This document shows positions 22,889 to 31,999 of a stretch of DNA of 64,000 nt, piece by piece. Positions within the stretch are counted from its first letter, which is position 1, and each line of letters starts with the position of its first letter. A program made the translations under genes and the position numbers. The notes beneath the pieces are model-generated. The model made no database searches and was not told the DNA's origin. It worked only from the letters and a program-made list of their open reading frames with translations. Origin of the DNA: Lentisphaerota bacterium (GTDB lineage Bacteria > Verrucomicrobiota > Kiritimatiellia > CAIQIC01 > Lenti-01); NCBI GenBank assembly GCA_012514035.1, contig JAAZBB010000077.1:33916-97915 (forward strand). The letters run 5' to 3'.

Positions 22889-24304
22889 CTACGGCTTGTA
22901 GTTTTCCACACCGCCCGGCCAACCGCCGCCGAGGGCCTTGTATAGCTGGACGGAGGCATTGAGCAGATCGTTTCGGCTTTGCACGGCGGTCAATTGGGCG
23001 CTGAAGAGGTAGCGCTGGGCGTCGAGCACGTCGCTGTAGCTCGCCACGCCGCCATCGTAGCGCATCCGGGCCAGTTCGAGCCGCCGGCTTTCGGCCTGCT
23101 CCGTTTCCTCGTCCGCCGCCAGTTTTTCACGGATGAAGCGGACGCCGGCGAGGGCGTCGTTGACCTCGCGAAAGGCGTTCTGGATGGCCTTCTCGTAATC
23201 GGCAAGGGCGATTTTCTGCTGCGCCTGGGCCACACGCACGTTGGCGCGAATTTTGCCGGCGTTGAAGATCGGCGCCGCGAGACTGGGCGTGAAGTTCCAC
23301 GCCTTGGAGAGGCCGGTGTCGAACAGGTCGCCAAGGTCTTCGCTTTGCAGCCCCAGCGCGCCGGTGAGGGAAATCACCGGGAAAAAGGCCGCCCGCGCAA
23401 CCCCGATGTTGGCATTGGCGGCGATCAGGTTCTGTTCAGCGGCGCGCACGTCGGGGCGGCGCAGCAACACGTCGGACGGCAAGCCCGCCGGCACGTCTTC
23501 CGGCTGCCACTGGGCAATCAAGTCCAGCCCGCGCGGAATGTCGCGGGGATTGCTGCCGATCAGGATGCTCAAGGCGTCTTCCGTGACCGCGATCAGCCGG
23601 CGTAGGTTGGCAATTGAGGATTGCGCCGAAGATACCTGCGTCTGGGCCTGCGCCACGTCGAGTTCGGAGACGATCCCGTTGCCATCGTCATATTTAATGC
23701 GGGTCAACTCGAGCATGTCCCGGCGCGAGGCCAGGGTTTCGTTGGCGATTTCGAGCTGGCGGTCGAGGGCGCGCAGGTTGAAGTAGGTCGAAGCGACGTT
23801 GGCCGCCAGCCCGATTTCCACCGTGCGCCGGGCCTCCTCCGACGCCAGATACTGGGCGCGAGCGGCTTCGTTGAGCCGGCGGATGCGCCCCCACAGGTCC
23901 ACCTCGTAGGACAAGGCGCCGAACAGATCGTATTCATCCGCCTCGGCCCCCGGCAACGGCGGAACGTTGCCGGCCCGGGCGGTGGTGTAGCTGGCCGAGC
24001 CGTTGATGGCGGGCCAGTAGTCGGCCCGCTGGATACGGAGGGCGGCGTCCGCCTTCTCGATGCTGGCCATGGCGCTGCGGATGTCGGGGCTGTTGGTCAG
24101 CGCCGTCGCGATGAGTTCGTTCAGCACGGGATCGCGATACATGGCTTCCAGCGGGAGGTCGGCCAGCGAATTGGTGGCGGGCTCGCCCATCCGCCAGGCT
24201 TCCGGCACGGAGATTTCCGGGCGGAGGTAATCGGGGCCCGTGGCGCAGCCGGCGAGCGCCATGGCCATCAACAGCAGCGGGCCGACCATCCAACGGCAGT
24301 TCAT
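22889..24304 (-). CDS. RND efflux outer-membrane channel lipoprotein (NodT/OprM type)
   Basis: The 471-residue TolC-family protein has a lipobox LAGC (Cys20), so it is a lipoprotein, and two TolC repeats. The first half begins GPDYLRPEISVPEAW, the second contains LPSDVLLRRPDVRAAEQNL, the NodT-family signature. It would form the trimeric outer-membrane duct of the pump. Its ATG overlaps the permease stop (ATGA). It is the last gene of the MFP-permease-channel operon. Confidence 0.94.
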   Translation of the reverse strand: MNCRWMVGPLLLMAMALAGCATGPDYLRPEISVPEAWRMGEPATNSLADLPLEAMYRDPVLNELIATALTNSPDIRSAMASIEKADAALRIQRADYWPAINGSASYTTARAGNVPPLPGAEADEYDLFGALSYEVDLWGRIRRLNEAARAQYLASEEARRTVEIGLAANVASTYFNLRALDRQLEIANETLASRRDMLELTRIKYDDGNGIVSELDVAQAQTQVSSAQSSIANLRRLIAVTEDALSILIGSNPRDIPRGLDLIAQWQPEDVPAGLPSDVLLRRPDVRAAEQNLIAANANIGVARAAFFPVISLTGALGLQSEDLGDLFDTGLSKAWNFTPSLAAPIFNAGKIRANVRVAQAQQKIALADYEKAIQNAFREVNDALAGVRFIREKLAADEETEQAESRRLELARMRYDGGVASYSDVLDAQRYLFSAQLTAVQSRNDLLNASVQLYKALGGGWPGGVENYKP

Positions 24305-27300
24305 GGCGCGCCCTCCTTTCCGCGCCGGCCGCGGCGTTCCACCGCCACGAAAAACGACGGCGTCAGGAAGACGCCCAGCAGCGTGGCCGTCAGCATGCCG
24401 AACAGGACGGCGAGCCCCATCATCTTGCGCGCGTTGGCCCCGGAGCCGCTGGCCAGCACCAGCGGCAGCACGCCGAGAATGAAGGAAAAGGCCGTCATCA
24501 GGATGGGCCGGAAGCGCAGCTTGGCCGCCGCCATGGCGGCTTCCACCGTTTCCGCGCCCGCGTCGCGCTGCATCTTGGCGAATTCCACGATCAAGATGGC
24601 GTTCTTGGCGGCCAGGCCGATCAGCATGACCAGCCCGATCTGGACATAGATGTTGTTGTCGAAGCCGAAGGCCCATACGGGCAGGAACGCCCCCAGCAGG
24701 ACCGTCGGGGTGATGAGCATCACGCTCCAGGGCAGGCTCCAGCTTTCGTAGAGCGCGGCCAGCAGCAGGAAGACGAAGACCACCGCGAGGATCAAGGTCG
24801 GCGTGGAGCTTGGGGCCGTTTTCTCCTGGTAGGAAAGGCCGGTGAAGGCCAGGCCCATCTCGCGCGGCAGGACTTCGGCGGCCACCTCTTCGACGGCCTC
24901 CATGGCCTGGCCCGAGCTGTAGCCCTCCGCCGCCTGCCCGGTGATTTCCACCGACCGCATCAGGTTGTAGCGGATCGTCATTTCAGTGCCCGCGGACGGA
25001 TTCACCTTGACGAGGGTAGACAGCGGGATCATGGCGTTGGTGGTCCGGCTGCGGACGTAGAACTGGCCGATGTCCTCCGGCTTCTGGCGAAAGTCGGAAT
25101 CGGCCTGCACAAAGACGCGGTAGAGGCGGCCAAAGCGGTTGAAATCGTTGACATAGGCCCCGCCCAGCGAGGCCTGCAAGGTGGCAAACACGTCGTTGAT
25201 CTGGACGCCCAGCGTGCGGGCCTTTTCGCGGTCCACCTCGAGCGCGATCTGCGGCACGGTGGGATCAAACGAGGTGAAAAGCCCCGTCAACTCGGGCCGT
25301 TTTTTCGCCGCCGCGAGAAAGGCCTGGACTTGTTCATTCAATTCCTGCACCGAGAGGTTCCCGCTGCGGTCCTGCAAGAACAAGTCGAAGCCGCCGGCGG
25401 CGCCGAAACCGGGCAGGGACGGCGGCACGAACGGGAAGGCGATCGCCTCCGGAATGGCGCCGAGGCGCTGGCGCAGGCTCATCACGATGCCGCGCAGGCT
25501 GGTTTCCGGCGTAGTGCGCTCTTCCCACGGCGTCAGGCGGATGAAAAAGGTCGCGGTGTTGGGCGTATAGGTGCCGCTGAGGATGGACATACCCCCGACA
25601 ACGTTGTACGACGCGACGCCCGGCGTGGTGGCGAGGATGTCCTCGGCGCGCTTGGCCACCTCGCTGGTGCGTTCCAGCGAGGCCGCGTTCGGCAACTGGA
25701 CGTTGGCCAGCAGCACGCCCTGGTCCTCGATGGGCACGAAACCCGTCGGCACGATGGCGGCCAGCCGGCCGCCGAGCAGGGCCACGCCGGCAATCGCCAC
25801 CAGGCTCAATCCCGCCCGGCGCGCCAGCGACGTCGCCAGCCGCATGTAGGTGCTCGTGGTGCGGCTGAATCCGCGGTTGAAGCCCCGGTAGAACCAGCGC
25901 AAGGGGGACTTTTCGATATGGGCGGGCCGGAGCAGCAGGCTGGACAGCGCCGGGCTGAGCGACAGCGCGTTGAAGGTGGAAATGATCACCGAAACCGCGA
26001 TGGTCAGGGCGAACGGCGCGTACATGCGGCCGGTCAGCCCGCCGATGAAGCCCACCGGCACGAACACGGCCACCATGATGGCCGAGGTGCCGATGATCGG
26101 CCCGGTCACCTCGCGCATCGCCTGCTCGGTGGCCTCCCGGGCCGACTTGCCGCGCTCGATGTGCGACATCACGGCCTCGACCACAACGATGGCGTCGTCC
26201 ACCACGATGCCGATCGCCAGCACCAGGCCGAACATCGTCAGCGTGTTGACCGTGAATCCCAGCGCCGGGAACAAGATGAAGGTGCCAATCAGCGACACCG
26301 GAATGGCGATCAGCGGAATCAGCGTAGCGCGGGCGTTCTGCAGGAAGACGAACACCACCAGCACCACCAGCAGGATCGCCTCGAACAGGGTGTGGACGAT
26401 CTCCTCGATGGAAGCCGTGACCGCCGGCGTCGAGTCGTAGGTGATCGCGTAGTCCACGTCGTCCGGGAAGTAGCCCTTCAACTCCTCCAGCGCCCGGTAG
26501 ACGCCGTTGGCGCTTTCGATCTGGTTGGCGCCCGGCAGCAAATAGACCAGCAGCAGGCCTGCATCCTTGCCGTTGTAGCGGCCGAACGACTTGTAGTATT
26601 CCGCCCCCAGTTCGATGCGGGAGACGTCCTTGACCCGCACCTGGCGGCCATCCTCCGTCGAGCGGACGAGGATATCGCCGAATTCCTCCGGGGTGGAGAG
26701 GCGCCCGGGGGCGCGCACGGTGAAGGTGAACTCCTGATCGGCGGGGGATGGCGCGCCGCCAATCTGGCCCGCCGGCGCCTGCGCGTTCTGCTCCTTGATG
26801 GCGCCGATCACGTCCGCCGGCGTCAGGCCGAGCTTGGCCAGCTTGTCCGGCTGCAGCCAGATGCGCATTCCGTATTCCGCGCCGCCCGCCATGTCCACCT
26901 GGGACACGCCTGGCACACGCAGCAGCGCGTCGCGGACGTTGAGCACCGCGTAGTTGTTGAGAAACAGGCTGTCGTAGGTGCCCTTCGGCGAATAGAGCGA
27001 CACCACCAGCAGGATGCTGGGATTGACCTTCTTGACCGTGACGCCCTGCGCCGTGACCTCCGCGGGCAGGCGCGACTGGGCCTGGGCTACCCGGTTTTGG
27101 GTCAGCATGTTGGCGTTGTCGAGGCCGCTGCCGACCTGGAAGGTGACGCTCAACTGCATGCGGCCGTCGCTCGAGTTGAGCGACTTCATGTAGAGCATGT
27201 TGTCCACGCCGTTGACCTGCTGCTCGATCGGAGTGGCAACCGCTTGCTCGACCACCTCGGCATCGGCGCCCGGATAGGTGGTCGTGACCTGGATGTTGGG

Positions 27301-27420
27301 CGGCGAAAGCTGCGGATACTGTTCGATGGGCAGCTTTAGCAGCGTTTGGGTACCGACCAGCACGATCAGGATCGAAATGACCATGGCCAGGATCGGCCGG
27401 CGGATGAAGAAATGCGCCAT
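24301..27420 (-). CDS. RND multidrug efflux permease (HAE1/AcrB family)
   Basis: The 1039-residue inner-membrane proton/drug antiporter has 12 predicted membrane helices and two large periplasmic loops, the normal AcrB size. TM4 contains the proton-relay pair Asp-Asp in AIGIVVDDAIVVVEAV. The N-terminus MAHFFIRRPILAMVISI and the sequence IEQYPQLSPPNIQVTTTYPGA are typical of HAE1 pumps, which export amphiphilic drugs, detergents and bile salts. It starts 3 bp after the adaptor stop, so the three genes are one transcript. Confidence 0.97.
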   Translation of the reverse strand: MAHFFIRRPILAMVISILIVLVGTQTLLKLPIEQYPQLSPPNIQVTTTYPGADAEVVEQAVATPIEQQVNGVDNMLYMKSLNSSDGRMQLSVTFQVGSGLDNANMLTQNRVAQAQSRLPAEVTAQGVTVKKVNPSILLVVSLYSPKGTYDSLFLNNYAVLNVRDALLRVPGVSQVDMAGGAEYGMRIWLQPDKLAKLGLTPADVIGAIKEQNAQAPAGQIGGAPSPADQEFTFTVRAPGRLSTPEEFGDILVRSTEDGRQVRVKDVSRIELGAEYYKSFGRYNGKDAGLLLVYLLPGANQIESANGVYRALEELKGYFPDDVDYAITYDSTPAVTASIEEIVHTLFEAILLVVLVVFVFLQNARATLIPLIAIPVSLIGTFILFPALGFTVNTLTMFGLVLAIGIVVDDAIVVVEAVMSHIERGKSAREATEQAMREVTGPIIGTSAIMVAVFVPVGFIGGLTGRMYAPFALTIAVSVIISTFNALSLSPALSSLLLRPAHIEKSPLRWFYRGFNRGFSRTTSTYMRLATSLARRAGLSLVAIAGVALLGGRLAAIVPTGFVPIEDQGVLLANVQLPNAASLERTSEVAKRAEDILATTPGVASYNVVGGMSILSGTYTPNTATFFIRLTPWEERTTPETSLRGIVMSLRQRLGAIPEAIAFPFVPPSLPGFGAAGGFDLFLQDRSGNLSVQELNEQVQAFLAAAKKRPELTGLFTSFDPTVPQIALEVDREKARTLGVQINDVFATLQASLGGAYVNDFNRFGRLYRVFVQADSDFRQKPEDIGQFYVRSRTTNAMIPLSTLVKVNPSAGTEMTIRYNLMRSVEITGQAAEGYSSGQAMEAVEEVAAEVLPREMGLAFTGLSYQEKTAPSSTPTLILAVVFVFLLLAALYESWSLPWSVMLITPTVLLGAFLPVWAFGFDNNIYVQIGLVMLIGLAAKNAILIVEFAKMQRDAGAETVEAAMAAAKLRFRPILMTAFSFILGVLPLVLASGSGANARKMMGLAVLFGMLTATLLGVFLTPSFFVAVERRGRRGKEGAP

Positions 27421-27423
27421 GGC

Positions 27424-28557
27424 TTACTCGGTAGCGATGGAAGCTTCCCCGACGGCCGGCTGTAAAGTCACCGATACGGGCATGTTGTTCTGCAGCTTCT
27501 GTCCGCCTTCGATCACCACCCTCTCGCCGGGCTGCAGGCCGGCTTCGATCAGATAAAGGTTGCCGACCCGCGCCCCCACCTTGACCGGCCGGAATTCAGC
27601 CCGGTCGTCGGCGCCCACCACGTACACCGAATAGGTCGCCTGCAACTCCTGCACGGCCCGCTGCGGCACCAGGATGGCGTTGGCCACCTGGCGCACCGGC
27701 ACCCGCACGCGCGCAAACTGCCCCGGCCGCACGACCTGGCCGGGATTCGGGAAGGATGCCTCCAGCAGCAGCGTGCCGGTGGCCGGATCCACGTTCCGAT
27801 CCGCAAACACCACCGCGCCTTGGTGCGGATGAACGGTGCCATCCGCCAGGATAAGTTCGAACGAGGGCGCGCTTGGCGCGTCCCGCCCTTCTTCCGGATA
27901 GGCATGGCGCACCGCCAGGTATTCCTGCTCACTGATGCTGAAACGCACATGAATCGGGTCCAGGGCCGACAGGGTCGTCAGCAAGGTATTCTGGCCCCGG
28001 CCGACGAGATTGCCCGGCTTGACCTCCGTCTTGCCAATGAGGCCGGCGATGGGCGCATGGATCTCGGTGTATCCGAGCTGGATTTCCATGCTGTCCACGG
28101 CGGCTTTCGCGGTGGCAACCGCCCCCGACGACGTGTTTTCGGCGGCAAGGGCGTCATCCAGCGATTGGCGCGAGATGGCGCTCTTTTCCCATAGCGGGGT
28201 CAGCCGCGCCACGTCGCGCCGGGCCTTGTCGAGTGCCGCCTCGGCCTGGACGAGATTGCCCTTGGCCTGCGCCAGGTTGGCTTGCAGCGTGCTTGGGTCA
28301 ATCGTGTAGAGCAACGCCCCCTGCTCCACCATGGCGCCTTCGCGGAAATGAATGGCCTCCAGGATGCCTTCGACCCGGGCGCGGATTTCCACGTCCTGCG
28401 AACCGCGCGTCTGGCCCATGGCCTCGAAATAGACCGGCTGGTCGCGGACCATGACCTCGGCCGCCACCACCGGCACCGGCGCCGGGGCCGGCGGAACGAC
28501 TTTGTCGCGGCATCCGGCCGCCAACAGCACTACGCCCAGCAAGATCGGAATGCGCAT
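27424..28557 (-). CDS. RND efflux periplasmic adaptor lipoprotein (MFP/AcrA family)
   Basis: The 377-residue protein has a lipobox (LLAAGC, Cys16), a lipoyl/barrel-sandwich domain split by an alpha-hairpin (about 55-190; EIRARVEGILEAIHF and GYTEIHAPIAGLIG), a beta-barrel domain and a membrane-proximal C-terminal domain. It links the permease to the outer-membrane channel. The start at 28557 has GAAAGGG 8 bp upstream; the 822-residue track frame is an artefact that runs antisense through the divergent antiporter gene. First gene of the operon, behind a good promoter at 28590-28619. Confidence 0.95.
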   Translation of the reverse strand: MRIPILLGVVLLAAGCRDKVVPPAPAPVPVVAAEVMVRDQPVYFEAMGQTRGSQDVEIRARVEGILEAIHFREGAMVEQGALLYTIDPSTLQANLAQAKGNLVQAEAALDKARRDVARLTPLWEKSAISRQSLDDALAAENTSSGAVATAKAAVDSMEIQLGYTEIHAPIAGLIGKTEVKPGNLVGRGQNTLLTTLSALDPIHVRFSISEQEYLAVRHAYPEEGRDAPSAPSFELILADGTVHPHQGAVVFADRNVDPATGTLLLEASFPNPGQVVRPGQFARVRVPVRQVANAILVPQRAVQELQATYSVYVVGADDRAEFRPVKVGARVGNLYLIEAGLQPGERVVIEGGQKLQNNMPVSVTLQPAVGEASIATE

Positions 28558-28589
28558 GGGACAAACCCTTTCAGAGCTTTGATGGCGCG

Positions 28590-28619
28590 ATTCTACTCCG
28601 AGTCCGTCTTCGCGGTCAA
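28590..28619 (-). promoter_or_regulatory. RND operon promoter
   Basis: Minus strand TTGACC, 18 bp spacer, TAGAAT. The predicted start leaves a ~25 nt leader with a normal Shine-Dalgarno sequence, unlike the divergent antiporter promoter. Confidence 0.6.
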
Positions 28620-28767
28620 AGCCGGAATCCGCGCGGGGCCGACTTGGTCTTACGCCGTGGTTGTTGTCGCTCCTTCCGGCCATCTCCTTTCTGATGACAA
28701 GTCCTCGCCCATGCGAAAAACCACGAGGCCGGACCTTTGTATCCGGCGGGCACGACTCGTTTGCAGT

Positions 28768-28797
28768 TTGACGAAGCGCCTCCGGAAGCTTCATAAT
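28768..28797 (+). promoter_or_regulatory. Antiporter 2 promoter with -10 box 6 bp from the ATG
   Basis: TTGACG, 18 bp spacer, CATAAT, then 6 bp (tccagc) to the ATG. It has the same geometry as antiporter 1 and no Shine-Dalgarno sequence, so a leaderless mRNA is expected. Confidence 0.6.
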
Positions 28798-28803
28798 TCC
28801 AGC

Positions 28804-30105
28804 ATGAAAGACTTCCCGGTTGATATCATCGCCTGTTTTGTCGGGCTGCTGCTGGTGGCCCTGTTTTCGGGCATCATGTTCCGCAAGCTCCGCATCCCCT
28901 ACACCATCGGCCTGGTGGTCATCGGCATGGCGCTCTACAAGCTCGGCGGACTTTTCCCGCCGTTGCAGATTTTGCAGCGCGTCCATCTCACGCCGAACTT
29001 CATCCTCTACATCCTGATCCCGACGCTCATTTTCGACGCCGCGCTGAACCTCGACATCCGCGAGCTCATGCGCAACCTCGTCCCGATCCTGGTCCTGGCC
29101 GTGCCGGGCGTGCTCGTCGCCACCGCCGTCACGGGCCTGATCGTCGCCCGATTCACGCCGTTGAGCCTGAACGCCGCCATGCTCTTTGGGGCGTTGATCT
29201 CCACCACGGATCCCGTCGCGGTCATCGCCCTCTTCAATGAACTCAGGGCGCCGAAGCGCCTCACCATGCTGGTAGACGGCGAAAGCCTGTTGAACGACGC
29301 CACCGCCATCGTGATGTTCGATATCGTCGCGGCCATTGTCGCCGGGAGCCTGCTGCTGGCCGATCCGGCCGAGGCGTGGAGTCTGTCCGCGCTGGCCTCG
29401 GTGCCCCGCGATTTCGCGGTGGTCTTCTTCGGGGGCCTCCTGGTCGGCGCGGTCGTGGGGTGGCTGATGATGCAAATCATCCGCCTGTCCCGCCACGATC
29501 CGCTGGTCGAGGTGGGCTTGACCACTGTCGTGGCCTATGCCGCCTTCATCCTGGCCAACTATTATCTCAAATTCTCGGGCGTGATGGCCGCCTGCGGCGC
29601 GGGCATGGTCGTCAGCTACTATGGCCGGCGTTATCTCGGCGAGGACATGTTCCGCGCCATCCATCACTTCTGGGCCTTTGCGTGCTTCATCGCCAACAGC
29701 ATGATTTTCCTGCTGCTGGGGCTGACGAAATCCTTCCTGATCCACAACCTCGGGCGGCTGTACAAAGTCGGCGCCGCTGTCGGCGTGGCGATTGTCGCCG
29801 TGCTTCTGTCCCGCGCCCTCATCGTCGGCCTGACCGCCCTGGGCTGGAACCTGTTCAGCCGGCGCGAGAACCGGATCACCTGGCCCATGCAATTCATCAT
29901 GCTGTGGGGCGGCTTACGGGGCGCGCTGCCCATCGCCCTGGCCGTCTCCATCGGCGCCGCGCTGGTGCCGCCGGAAGAGCAAACCCTCATCATCCAACTC
30001 ACCCTGGGCATCATCCTGTTCACCATCCTCGTCCAGGGCACGACCATGAAGCGATTCATGCGCCGTTTCGGGATGGTCGGCAGCGACCCTCCCGCCGCGG
30101 ATTAG
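28804..30105 (+). CDS. CPA1-family Na+(K+)/H+ antiporter (copy 2)
   Basis: The 433-residue paralogue of the protein at 17221-18528 shares nearly every membrane segment (HLTPNFILYILIPTLIFDAA here). This copy keeps the standard STTDPVAVIALF and SLLNDATAIV motifs, so it looks like the canonical transporter of the pair. It would exchange Na+ or K+ for protons and help pH and salt balance. The start MKDFPVDI at 28804 is set by alignment with copy 1 and by the promoter; the track frame begins 170 codons too early. It is divergent from the RND operon. Confidence 0.93.
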   Translation: MKDFPVDIIACFVGLLLVALFSGIMFRKLRIPYTIGLVVIGMALYKLGGLFPPLQILQRVHLTPNFILYILIPTLIFDAALNLDIRELMRNLVPILVLAVPGVLVATAVTGLIVARFTPLSLNAAMLFGALISTTDPVAVIALFNELRAPKRLTMLVDGESLLNDATAIVMFDIVAAIVAGSLLLADPAEAWSLSALASVPRDFAVVFFGGLLVGAVVGWLMMQIIRLSRHDPLVEVGLTTVVAYAAFILANYYLKFSGVMAACGAGMVVSYYGRRYLGEDMFRAIHHFWAFACFIANSMIFLLLGLTKSFLIHNLGRLYKVGAAVGVAIVAVLLSRALIVGLTALGWNLFSRRENRITWPMQFIMLWGGLRGALPIALAVSIGAALVPPEEQTLIIQLTLGIILFTILVQGTTMKRFMRRFGMVGSDPPAAD

Positions 30106-30139
30106 CTCGGTCATGTTGCCATAAGAAAAACCATGCCTC

Positions 30140-31009
30140 ATGAATCCCCTGCCCCCCATCCAGGTCGCGCTCGGCGGTTTTCCCGATTATGAGCTGATCG
30201 ACTCCGGCCGCCGCTGCAAGCTTGAACGCTTCGGGCCGATCATGGTGATTCGCGGCGAGCCCAAGGCCTGGTGGGAACCCGTTTTGCCTCCTTCTGAATG
30301 GGACAAGGCCCAGGCCATCCACGATGAAGACCGCGGCTGGGAGTTGCGGCCCGGATGCCCCCGCGAATGGCAGCTGCGAGTCGACCGACTGACGTTTCTG
30401 GCCCGGATTTCCGACACCAGCAAGCATCTCGGCGTGTTTCCGGAACAGTCGCCTCACTGGCGCGTCATTCAAAAAACCGCTGCGCCCGGTGCGCGGCTGC
30501 TCAATCTCTTTGGTTATACTGGAATCGCGACGCTGGTCGCCGCCGAAGCCGGCTGGGTTCCCACCCAGGTGGATGCCTCCAGACCCGCCACCGCCTGGGC
30601 CCGCGCAAACCAGGCCGCCTCCCGGCTGACGGACAAGCCGATCCGCTGGATCATCGAGGATGCCGTCAAATACGTCCGCCGGGAAATCAAGCGCGGCTCG
30701 CGTTATGACGGCATTCTGCTCGATCCGCCGGCGTTCGGCCGCGGTCCCGACGGCAACGTGTGGAAAGTGGAACGGCAGCTCCCCGAACTGCTCGATCTTT
30801 GCCGGAAAGCCATGACCGACAAACCCCGCCTCCTGCTGCTGACCACCTACAACATCGAGGCCTCCGCCCTGATGCTGCGCAATCTGCTCCAGGACCTGAT
30901 GAAACCCTACGGCGGCCGCATCGAAGCAGGCGAACTGGCTTTGTCCCACTCCTCCGCCCCTGACCGGCTGCTGCCGCTGTCGATCTACGCCCGATGGACG
31001 GCCATCTAA
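30140..31009 (+). CDS. Class I SAM-dependent methyltransferase (RlmI/RlmK-like)
   Basis: The 289-residue protein has a short N-terminal domain (FPDYELIDSGRRCKLERFG) and a Rossmann methyltransferase domain: LLNLFGYTGIATLVAAEAG (SAM motif I), and YDGILLDPPAFGRG, where the DPPAFG motif is typical of 23S rRNA methyltransferases of the RlmI/RlmK group. No PUA domain is obvious. An RNA substrate is likely but unproved. Its last 16 bp overlap thiL, so the genes are coupled. Confidence 0.85.
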   Translation: MNPLPPIQVALGGFPDYELIDSGRRCKLERFGPIMVIRGEPKAWWEPVLPPSEWDKAQAIHDEDRGWELRPGCPREWQLRVDRLTFLARISDTSKHLGVFPEQSPHWRVIQKTAAPGARLLNLFGYTGIATLVAAEAGWVPTQVDASRPATAWARANQAASRLTDKPIRWIIEDAVKYVRREIKRGSRYDGILLDPPAFGRGPDGNVWKVERQLPELLDLCRKAMTDKPRLLLLTTYNIEASALMLRNLLQDLMKPYGGRIEAGELALSHSSAPDRLLPLSIYARWTAI

Positions 31010-31998
31010 GCCCCACCGTGAAAACCTTGCGCGACATCGGCGAAAACGGCCTGCTGCGGCGCGTGCTCCCGCTCCTGCCGCAACGGGCGGACACGGTGGT
31101 CGGCCCGGGCGACGATTGTGCCGTTGTCCGCGTGCCCGGCTCGCGCATTGATTGGCTGTTCACCACCGATCCCGTCATCGAGGGCCGCCACTTTGAACCG
31201 GCCACGCCGTCGCGGCAGGTTGGCCACAAGGCCGTCGCCCGGGTCGTGTCCGACATCGCCGCGATGGGCGGCGAACCGGTCTGGATCCTGGCGGACCTGG
31301 TCGCTCCGGCCGCCACGCCGGTCACGCGGATCCGCGGACTGTTCGCCGGCATGGCCGCAGCCGCAAAAAAATGGGACCTCGGCATCCTCGGCGGCGACAC
31401 CGCCGAAGGCGACACCCTGGAATTGCACGTCTTCGGCATCGGCCGCATCGCGCGCGGCACCGCCGTGCTGCGCTCCGGCGCCCGTCCCGGCGACCTGGTA
31501 TACGTGACCGGGGCCCTCGGCGGTGCCTATTTGCCCGGTTGCCGCCATCATCTGCTTTTCCAGCCGCGCCTGGCCGCCGGCCAATTCCTGGCGGACCGGC
31601 GCCATGCCACCGCCATGATGGACCTCTCCGACGGCCTAGCCGCCGATCTGCCGCGCCTGCTCGATGCCTCCAAGCGCGGCGTCCGCCTCGAGGCCGCGGC
31701 CATCCCGATCTCAAGGACTGCGCGCAAAACCAGCCAGCCCCTCGCGCATGCGCTGGGCGACGGCGAAGATTTCGAACTGCTCTTCACCATCGCGCCGGAG
31801 AAGCGCATGCTCTTCGAGGTGATTTGGCAAACCCGTTTTCCCCGACTCCGGGCCACCTGCATCGGCGAAATCCTTGCCAACCCCAAACGGAGAATCCTTC
31901 AGTTGGCCGGCGGCAAGACCGTCCCCCTGCGCCCCGGCGGTTACCAGCATTTTTCGAAAACGCCTTCCGCCCGTCCTCATTCCAAGGCTGATCATTGA
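30994..31998 (+). CDS. thiL: Thiamine-monophosphate kinase
   Basis: The 334-residue enzyme phosphorylates TMP to the cofactor TPP. It is a PurM-fold kinase with the Mg-ATP motif GPGDDCAVV, TTDPVIEGRHF, DIAAMGGEP, LGGDTAEGD and DLSDGLAADL. The catalytic Asp residues are all visible. It overlaps the upstream methyltransferase by 16 bp and its stop is 1 bp before the Rsm22-like start, so the three genes form one operon. No TPP riboswitch is present upstream. Confidence 0.94.
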   Translation: MDGHLSPTVKTLRDIGENGLLRRVLPLLPQRADTVVGPGDDCAVVRVPGSRIDWLFTTDPVIEGRHFEPATPSRQVGHKAVARVVSDIAAMGGEPVWILADLVAPAATPVTRIRGLFAGMAAAAKKWDLGILGGDTAEGDTLELHVFGIGRIARGTAVLRSGARPGDLVYVTGALGGAYLPGCRHHLLFQPRLAAGQFLADRRHATAMMDLSDGLAADLPRLLDASKRGVRLEAAAIPISRTARKTSQPLAHALGDGEDFELLFTIAPEKRMLFEVIWQTRFPRLRATCIGEILANPKRRILQLAGGKTVPLRPGGYQHFSKTPSARPHSKADH

Positions 31999-31999
31999 C

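Noticed and set aside
25330-27339. 669-codon plus-strand frame
   Set aside because: It is an antisense shadow of the RND permease gene; no start context, no protein motifs, Gln/Arg/His-rich composition typical of reverse-frame reading in high-GC genes.
28558-29892. N-terminal 445 codons of the long minus-strand frame ending at 27424
   Set aside because: They run antisense through antiporter 2; the MFP protein starts at 28557 with a signal peptide and Shine-Dalgarno sequence.
31874-31999. 42-codon N-terminal extension of the Rsm22-like frame
   Set aside because: It overlaps the thiL coding region in another frame; the ATG at 32000 directly follows the thiL stop and starts the conserved sequence.
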